This document shows, one piece after another, positions 6,701-11,314 of a DNA stretch of 11,314 bases; positions within the stretch are counted from its first letter, which is position 1, and the number at the start of each line of letters is the position of its first letter. The notes below the pieces were generated by a model that made no database searches, had not been told where the DNA came from, and saw nothing but the letters and a program-made list of their open reading frames with translations. Source of the DNA: Candidatus Helarchaeota archaeon (GTDB lineage Archaea; Asgardarchaeota; Lokiarchaeia; Helarchaeales; HEL-GB-A); assembly GCA_016840125.1 (NCBI GenBank), contig JAEOSY010000017.1, positions 1 to 11,314 of the forward strand, written 5' to 3'. Position numbers and translations under genes: made by a program.

Positions 6701-7274
6701 GTATAATGAGGTGATTAAATTTAACGATGAGGAAGAATATGACTTTCTTGAGCGGTTCTGTAATATTTTGCGGAAAAATCCCGAACGTGGGGTCAATTAT
6801 TCTGATATGGCAAAAGCGTTAGAGACTGATCGTCATGTGGTTAAGGGAGTAGTGAACGCCTTAATAGCAATTGGAATTTTAACTTTCATCTACAAAGGTG
6901 CGAAGAATAGAATTTTTCAGATAAGCCAAAATCCCAACCTGCGTGTTGTGATAATGCGAATTAAACACCTATATGGCTTAGATGAGAATTTAGAACTTCC
7001 GCAAGAGGATTGGAGAGAAGCAATAGATTTCTTAATCCCCCTAATTGTAACCCCAGATCAAATCCGTACTTATATCCAAAGTTTCTCAGATGGGGGCGCG
7101 AGTCGATTCTTACGTACCGTCGATGACGATTATTATGGGCATAACCTTGGCAACGCGCTTCCCGAAGCTGTGCGAGAACCCTTGGTTGAGTTGTTTTGGA
7201 ATTTACATCGACAGAGAAATGATCACGTCTCACCTGAATTCTGGGCTTCATATATTGAGAAAAAATCCTTCTAG
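6699..7274 (+). CDS. Winged-helix DNA-binding protein, probable autoregulated regulator
   Basis: This 191-residue protein has an N-terminal winged-helix-like region at about residues 15-75. VNYSDMAKALETDRHVVKG (32-50) is a convincing helix-turn-helix with the recognition helix in the second half. VVNALIAIGILTFIYKG continues as the dimer or packing helix and wing strand, with KNRIF at the wing tip. The rest (about 80-191) is an unrecognised, mostly helical domain rich in Asp, Arg and Trp, without transmembrane segments. The ATG at 6699 is used as start; GTG at 6711 is an in-frame alternative, and GAGGTG near 6708 is too far inside to act as a ribosome site for the ATG. The 12-bp motif array and nested dyad directly upstream suggest self-control. 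Whether it also controls the divergent sugar-gene train is unknown. Confidence 0.68.
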   Translation: MYNEVIKFNDEEEYDFLERFCNILRKNPERGVNYSDMAKALETDRHVVKGVVNALIAIGILTFIYKGAKNRIFQISQNPNLRVVIMRIKHLYGLDENLELPQEDWREAIDFLIPLIVTPDQIRTYIQSFSDGGASRFLRTVDDDYYGHNLGNALPEAVREPLVELFWNLHRQRNDHVSPEFWASYIEKKSF

Positions 7275-7354
7275 AAGAAAATGACTACTGAAAAGTAGGC
7301 GGGGGATTCAAAAAAAGGATCAAATTCAACCCATTTACCAAATAGGTCTGAGAG

Positions 7355-7375
7355 CACTCAATTGTTTGTTGAGTG
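7355..7375. terminator. Hairpin between convergent genes
   Basis: CACTCAA (7355-7361) and TTGAGTG (7369-7375) form a perfect 7-bp stem with a 7-base loop. It lies 80 bases after the winged-helix stop codon and 15 bases beyond the minus-strand extension frame that ends at 7391. A stem in a convergent gap fits a shared terminator, although archaeal termination usually depends on T-tracts and none follows immediately. Confidence 0.4.
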
Positions 7376-7390
7376 GGACAAAAGCGGAAA

Positions 7391-7564
7391 TTATTTTTCA
7401 AGGTTAGACTTGAACCAAGAATCCTTACTTAATCCTTCTCTAATAGCGAAATGGATAGCATTCTCATTTGGAAGATAATGCTTATTCTTTAAACACTCTA
7501 ATAATAAGTTCACAACCTTGTCGATTTGCTCCCAATTGAAATGATCCTGCAATTTTTTTTTCAA
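7391..7564 (-). CDS. Candidate -1 frameshift C-terminal extension of the surface protein (57 codons)
   Basis: In the -1 frame relative to the 902-residue surface protein, 57 codons stay open from the stop region to TAA at 7393-7391. They encode LKKKLQDHFNWEQIDKVVNL and then NKHYLPNENAIHFAIREGLS. This looks like a real helical protein: amphipathic, with Trp, Cys and balanced charge. There is no ATG; TTG codons at 7564 and 7552 and a GTG further in lack a Shine-Dalgarno, so an independent gene is unlikely. Joined by a -1 slip, the cytoplasmic tail would read smoothly from KKTQKLQEKLLK into KLKKKLQDHFNW. The join lies in A6 and A9 runs, so a lost A in one tract (mutation or assembly error) would give the same picture. 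It could instead be a decayed separate gene. Confidence 0.5.
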   Translation of the reverse strand: MKKKLQDHFNWEQIDKVVNLLLECLKNKHYLPNENAIHFAIREGLSKDSWFKSNLEK

Positions 7565-10269
7565 TTTTTTAGGAGTTTTTCCTGTAGCTTTTGAGTTTTT
7601 TTATTGGTATGTTTCAAAACTCTTATTGTTACTATTCCAGTTATAATTGCGCCCCCTATGATGCTAATGAAAAAGATGAGCCGGTCAAGGAGGGGATTCA
7701 GCGGATCAAGGGGGTTCGCTCCGAGTGCAATCTCTTCACCATCGAGAAGCCCATCCCCGTCCGTGTCGGGATCGAAGATATTCGTACCATATATATTCAG
7801 TTCCGCGGCATTGGTTAAGCCATCTTGATCATAATCAGCTGTGTTCTCCAAGAGATAGACCGTCATATTCTGGGTCGTGCCGTTATTACCCGATGCATCC
7901 CCGGCGCGATACGAAATGACATGTGGCCCATTGGAAATCCCTGCGAGGGTAAAATTCGCCCCTGTCAGCCACCCCCCCACATCAATTTGGTATTGATAGT
8001 GGCTGATCCCCTCCCCAAGATCTGTTCCCCCCCAGATCTCGAAGGGGGTACTCTCGAGGACGAAATTAGGGGGATATGGAAAGACGATCGTGAGGTTACA
8101 CGGCCCTGGGGGGATGCCATCCCTCACCGTCAGCCAGTGCGTCCGCGCCATGGCGGAATAGTTGGCCCCGCCTGGGTACCACGCGGTCACGTTATACATG
8201 CCCAGTTTCATGAACTGCGAGACATTCACCAGCGGCGCGAGCCCGGCATCCAGGAGCGACTCGTTGAGGTAGAGGTAGACCGTGTCGCCCAGGGGAAAGG
8301 TAATGGTGAGGTTGCAGTACCACGTCCCATTGGTCTGATGATTGGCGGGCGTCCCATTGAGCAGGAGGTCCATGTTCGGGTTTATTTTATTAACTAAATA
8401 CGGTTTCAGGAGCGTGGCGTTCCAGTTATTGGAGGTATCATTGAAGATCCACCGGTACTGATAGGTGCCTGCCCCGAGATCACCTAATTCGTAATAATAT
8501 ACATCTCCCTCGTGTGTGCTCACGGTGGAGTTCGTGCCATTCCACTCAAGAAACACGGTGCCCAGTCCCACCTCCTCGGTGATCGTGAGGTTAAACTGAT
8601 ACAGCTGGTTGGCGGTGTAATTCTGCGGGGAGGGTCGCGCCTCGACCACATTGGAATACTGCGGGGGCTTGGTATCAGGCAGCTGCACGAGCACGCTCTC
8701 ACAGTTCGAGAGGGAGCTGTTATGGGTGGCATTGCCTGCAACCACCGCGTAGTAATACTGCCCATTAATGGAAATTGTATCATTCCAAATGGTGTTGGTG
8801 ACGTTTTGGATTGGACTAAGACCGATGATTGAAGTAATGGGGGACGTATCTCGGTAGACATAGTAAGAAGTCGCCCATGTTACCGAACTCCAGTTTAAGG
8901 ATATATTTCCATCAAAATTAGGATTGGGTACTATGACTGCCAAAATAGGGGCGTCTAGCAGGTCTAGAGTTTTTTTATAGAAGATATCGAAATCAATGCC
9001 AGCGCCACTATAGTTAGACCGATCCTCCCATGCAATATGGACATATCCCGCTGGATCGACGGCGATTGTTGGCTTCGCAAATACACCCGTGCTTTCTGTT
9101 GAGACCTCCTCCATAGGGGTCCAAGCTCCACTAGTAGCGTTCCAGTATTTATAGAAAATTCCATTTAATGATTCACCCCATACCACGTGGCAATTATTTC
9201 TATAGTCTGTTATGATTGCAGGACGGAGTGAGTTCCAGCCACTCTCAACAGACACCACCTCTGCGATAGTCCAGTTCCCTGTTGTGGCATTCCTCCGTTT
9301 GTAAATAATGTCTTCATCTGACCCTGAGTTGTTATAGGTTCCATCTTCATACCAAACGACATGTAAATGCCCTGCTAAGTCTGCTGCAATTCTTGGTGGA
9401 AAGGTATTCCCTTGACTCTCTGTAGAGATGAGTTCAATAGGACTCCATAGACGAGTCGAGGCATTCCTGTATCTATAATATGAGTTGAAGAGGGGACTTT
9501 CCATTTCGTACCAAACTATATGTACATTTCCCTGATAATCCTCCGCGATTGAGGGGTTATCAGAAAAGTTTGTCCTATTTATCGAGATCACTTGGGTTGC
9601 TGTCCAAGTATCGGTCGTGGCATTCCACATCCGATAGAGAATATCCAGATCAGAGCCGGACCCGTTATAAGCTGAATCATCATCCCAAACTACGTGGGCA
9701 TTACTCGATGCATCAACTGCAATTGCGGGACTGCCGGACATACCCGTAGATATGTTAGACACAACTAGTACCGGTGTCCAATTGCCCGTAGTGGCGTTCC
9801 GCCGCGCATAGAAAATATCATAATCCCCACCCGCACCGCTATAATCGGTAGTATCGACCCAAGTAACATGTAGGTGTCCCCCTCCATCGACCGCAAGCGC
9901 TGGCGCAGAAGAAGTACCATTTAACCCGAGGGAGACCTCCTCCACCGGTGCCCAGCTCTTCAAGGTGGCATTCCATAATCGGTATGCAAATTCAGAGGGA
10001 TTTGAGTCGTACCAGACGACATGCACGTTTCCCATATGGTCGACCACCATTTTAGGCATGTGTGCATCAGTTACACTCTCGTTAGAAAGAACTTCAGTCA
10101 CCGACCAGCCCCTCGTCATTGTTGTGAATATATAATCTTCTGAGATCGATGAAGATTCTGTATTGATATAAATGAGGGGAGACATATGCGTTAGACAGCT
10201 GATTATTGTAGTATAGATGATAACAATCGCGAGAATCATAACTTTTAATTTCTCTCTTTTTTGTTTCAT
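7561..10269 (-). CDS. Membrane-anchored surface glycoprotein: seven-bladed propeller, FN3, Ig-like and TSP3-type repeat
   Basis: This 902-residue protein has an N-terminal hydrophobic signal or anchor (residues 10-27). Seven blades follow at 52-436, each with an H-[VI]-x-W-[x]-[DE] core strand (HVVWYD, HVTWVD, HVVWDD, HIVWYE, HVVWYE, HVVWGE, HIAWED). Six blades carry an N-A-[ST] sequon at the same turn (N100, N158, N216, N269, N327, N377). After that come a fibronectin-III-like domain (438-531), about three Ig-like domains (535-808), a thrombospondin-3/EF-hand-like calcium repeat (D812/D814/D816 and D835/D837/D839), a transmembrane helix (860-883) and a basic tail. The N-terminal GWSVTEVLSNE probably closes the last blade. 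It should face outward as an adhesin or binding protein; no catalytic residues are evident. The ATG lacks a good Shine-Dalgarno, but a TATA box sits at leaderless distance. Codons for residues 500-860 are distinctly GC-richer than the propeller. Confidence 0.88.
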   Translation of the reverse strand: MKQKREKLKVMILAIVIIYTTIISCLTHMSPLIYINTESSSISEDYIFTTMTRGWSVTEVLSNESVTDAHMPKMVVDHMGNVHVVWYDSNPSEFAYRLWNATLKSWAPVEEVSLGLNGTSSAPALAVDGGGHLHVTWVDTTDYSGAGGDYDIFYARRNATTGNWTPVLVVSNISTGMSGSPAIAVDASSNAHVVWDDDSAYNGSGSDLDILYRMWNATTDTWTATQVISINRTNFSDNPSIAEDYQGNVHIVWYEMESPLFNSYYRYRNASTRLWSPIELISTESQGNTFPPRIAADLAGHLHVVWYEDGTYNNSGSDEDIIYKRRNATTGNWTIAEVVSVESGWNSLRPAIITDYRNNCHVVWGESLNGIFYKYWNATSGAWTPMEEVSTESTGVFAKPTIAVDPAGYVHIAWEDRSNYSGAGIDFDIFYKKTLDLLDAPILAVIVPNPNFDGNISLNWSSVTWATSYYVYRDTSPITSIIGLSPIQNVTNTIWNDTISINGQYYYAVVAGNATHNSSLSNCESVLVQLPDTKPPQYSNVVEARPSPQNYTANQLYQFNLTITEEVGLGTVFLEWNGTNSTVSTHEGDVYYYELGDLGAGTYQYRWIFNDTSNNWNATLLKPYLVNKINPNMDLLLNGTPANHQTNGTWYCNLTITFPLGDTVYLYLNESLLDAGLAPLVNVSQFMKLGMYNVTAWYPGGANYSAMARTHWLTVRDGIPPGPCNLTIVFPYPPNFVLESTPFEIWGGTDLGEGISHYQYQIDVGGWLTGANFTLAGISNGPHVISYRAGDASGNNGTTQNMTVYLLENTADYDQDGLTNAAELNIYGTNIFDPDTDGDGLLDGEEIALGANPLDPLNPLLDRLIFFISIIGGAIITGIVTIRVLKHTNKKTQKLQEKLLKN
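7564..7570 (-). other. Slippery heptamer A AAA AAT before the surface-protein stop
   Basis: In the reading frame of the 902-residue protein the last codons are CTC CTA AAA AAT followed directly by TGA. This places the X XXY YYZ heptamer A AAA AAT exactly in register for a -1 slip, and the -1 frame is open for 57 further codons. The same type of A-rich heptamer is known for -1 frameshifting in archaea (fucA1 of Saccharolobus solfataricus, from memory). The terminal stop codon next to the site would favour pausing there. Confidence 0.45.
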
Positions 10270-10288
10270 CCTGAATTAACCTAAGAAT

Positions 10289-10296
10289 GTTATATT
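10289..10296 (-). promoter_or_regulatory. TATA-box candidate for the surface-protein gene
   Basis: The minus strand reads AATATAAC with its centre about 24 bases before the ATG at 10269. At the usual archaeal spacing, transcription would start at or next to the start codon and give a leaderless mRNA, which agrees with the lack of a clear Shine-Dalgarno. The box lies in an imperfect dyad (GATATT and AATATA arms around ACAGGC) that could bind a regulator. Confidence 0.45.
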
Positions 10297-10471
10297 GCCT
10301 GTAATATCAATCTCTTTCAGTAAGGATTACGAATATCACTAAAGAGTCTTTTAATAATAAATGCATTATTGCCCTTTAAAATAGTTTAGTGTGATGCTAT
10401 TCAATCACATCTTCATTCGTTCTTCATTTTATAAACACCGTTGGAATTTGCGCATTTAATTTTGTGGGGTT

Positions 10472-10479
10472 TTTATATG
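10472..10479 (+). promoter_or_regulatory. TATA-box candidate for the right-edge secreted protein
   Basis: TTTATATG lies about 43 bases before the ATG at 10518, preceded by GTGGGG. A start point near 10500 would leave a leader of about 18 bases. The 248-base divergent region (10270-10517) between the two secreted-protein genes shows no ORF and no other strong element apart from this box and the minus-strand one. Confidence 0.4.
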
Positions 10480-10517
10480 CTCACTTGAGAATCCTCTAAA
10501 ACAATATCGTGATTAGA

Positions 10518-11314
10518 ATGAATCATAAAAAATTAATTGCATTTGTCTTGATATTCGTCTTCTTTTTATCTTACACGACAATGAATACATATGTAGGGGA
10601 AACAACTCAAAAACTTGAACCCTCAACCACCTTTTTCCAACCAAAAGAGACAATTGGGGATCTTGACTTAGATTATGATTGGAACTTTACAGGAGATACT
10701 TTCACGGATACGTTGAAAATTTGGAACTTTTCGACCTCCAACTTTTTCAATTGCACTTTTTTAAATACCTACATCTGGATCTATAACGCCACTTCCAGCT
10801 TTTCCAACTGTACCTTCGTCCTGAGTTCGGCGTTCAAGATCTACGGCGCAGCGAACGTCACGATCTCTAACAAAACCAGCATCAATTGCGCTGATGACAT
10901 GAGTTTCCAAGATAGCGCACGGGTGACTTTTAATCGAACTTTCATCGTGACAGACCGATTTCACGTTGGGGAGGGCGACGAGTCCATGCCTACAGACTTC
11001 AATGTAAAAATTAATCTTATTAATGAGTCTTCCTTGACCATCAGACCCTATACAGGTGGGGAGCGCCGCGATTTCAGTGATGGGCCGCCAACACATAAAC
11101 ACTTTTGTTTTTGGAATGCAACGGTCCTCATCGATAATTCAACTGTTACTTCACCCGATTACATCTTAGAGCCCCATGAGAATGCGATCTTTACCATTCA
11201 TGATGCGATTATAAACGTCTCAATCTTTCAACTCTTTGAGAGAGCGACGGCTACTATTAGTGTCTCGCAAATCCTCAGTGATTATCTTGCCGTCGGGGAT
11301 TTTGGAAACAAAAC
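10518..11314 (+). CDS. Secreted Asn/Thr/aromatic-rich protein, probably beta-helical (3' end beyond the window)
   Basis: The frame is open from ATG at 10518 to the window edge, giving 265 complete codons without a stop. MNHKKLIAFVLIFVFFLSYT is a clear signal peptide, with a basic start and a hydrophobic core at residues 6-18. The mature part has short repeated segments such as FFNCTFLNTYIW, FSNCTFVLSS and VTISNKTSINC, alternating hydrophobic, aromatic, Asn and Cys residues. This pattern suggests stacked rungs of a right-handed parallel beta-helix, as in surface adhesins and polysaccharide-binding proteins. N-x-[ST] sequons are frequent (WNFS, NCT, YNATSS, NVT, NKT, NRT, NESS, WNAT, NVS). No anchor is seen before the window ends. 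It is transcribed divergently from the 902-residue propeller protein. There is no Shine-Dalgarno before the ATG. The family is not recognised. Confidence 0.78.
   Translation, partial: MNHKKLIAFVLIFVFFLSYTTMNTYVGETTQKLEPSTTFFQPKETIGDLDLDYDWNFTGDTFTDTLKIWNFSTSNFFNCTFLNTYIWIYNATSSFSNCTFVLSSAFKIYGAANVTISNKTSINCADDMSFQDSARVTFNRTFIVTDRFHVGEGDESMPTDFNVKINLINESSLTIRPYTGGERRDFSDGPPTHKHFCFWNATVLIDNSTVTSPDYILEPHENAIFTIHDAIINVSIFQLFERATATISVSQILSDYLAVGDFGNK

Noticed and set aside
7551..7612. T-rich plus-strand stretch as a terminator for the winged-helix gene
   Set aside because: It begins 277 bases after that gene's stop and lies over the end of the convergent coding frame; the T-runs are better explained as Lys codons of the minus-strand protein, though they may end read-through.
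7698..7836. Calcium-repeat segment as a dockerin, implying a cellulosome-like system
   Set aside because: The DxDxDG repeats are followed directly by a transmembrane helix and match thrombospondin-3-like stalk repeats; no cohesin or glycoside hydrolase is present.
7825..8397. 190-codon open frame on the plus strand, with further frames at 8512-8832 and (minus) 8520-8861
   Set aside because: They are overlaps of the GC-rich part of the surface-protein gene, where stops are rare in all frames. Their products are rich in Pro, Arg and His without domain patterns, while the minus-strand protein has clear folds.
10761..11102. 113-codon minus-strand frame inside the right-edge gene
   Set aside because: The plus-strand frame carries a signal peptide and a consistent sequon-rich pattern over the whole stretch; the antisense product shows no such structure.

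Overview
The window looks archaeal and most resembles DNA from an Asgard/Lokiarchaeia-type lineage. The evidence is indirect: two large Asn/Thr-rich secreted proteins full of N-glycosylation sequons (one with a membrane anchor after a thrombospondin-type-3-like calcium repeat), TATA-like elements about 24 bases before a start codon, a LarA-type nickel racemase beside sugar genes, and moderately AT-rich sequence. No rRNA, tRNA or marker gene is present, so the lineage call is an inference.

Left half (1-6265, all minus strand, so read from right to left): a compact gene train. It starts with a 53-residue two-helix membrane protein (6265-6104). Next come a rhamnulokinase of the FGGY family (6049-4577), a LarA/DUF2088 nickel-pincer racemase-like enzyme (4545-3319), a phytoene-desaturase-like FAD oxidoreductase (3228-1849) and a GPH/MelB-type sugar-cation symporter (1837-530). 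Last is a multi-helix membrane protein that runs off the left edge (489-1). Intergenic gaps are 54, 31, 90, 11 and 40 bases. The 90-base gap holds a pyrimidine tract and a perfect 10-bp inverted repeat, so the train may be split there. A plausible theme is uptake and phosphorylation of a deoxysugar such as L-rhamnose, with handling of a 2-hydroxy-acid product. The isomerase and aldolase are not in the window.

Middle (6266-7390): an accessory patch on the plus strand. It holds the N-terminal remnant of an IS607-type serine recombinase, an array of GGYACC-type motifs spaced exactly 12 bp apart followed by a nested dyad that overlaps a start codon, and the winged-helix protein that begins there (6699-7274). 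A 7-bp-arm hairpin lies between this gene and the convergent minus-strand gene.

Right part (7391-11314): a 902-residue surface protein on the minus strand (10269-7561) with a seven-bladed propeller, a fibronectin-III-like domain, Ig-like domains, a calcium-binding repeat, a transmembrane anchor and a short tail. Its last sense codons form the slippery heptamer A AAA AAT directly before the TGA stop. A -1 slip opens a further 57 codons (to 7391) with protein-like sequence. Divergent to it, a second secreted protein rich in Asn, Thr and aromatics (10518 onward) runs off the right edge.

The observations most worth a second look are the frameshift extension, the 12-bp motif array in front of the winged-helix gene, the sequon placed at the equivalent turn of six propeller blades, and the pairing of rhamnulokinase with a LarA-like enzyme.
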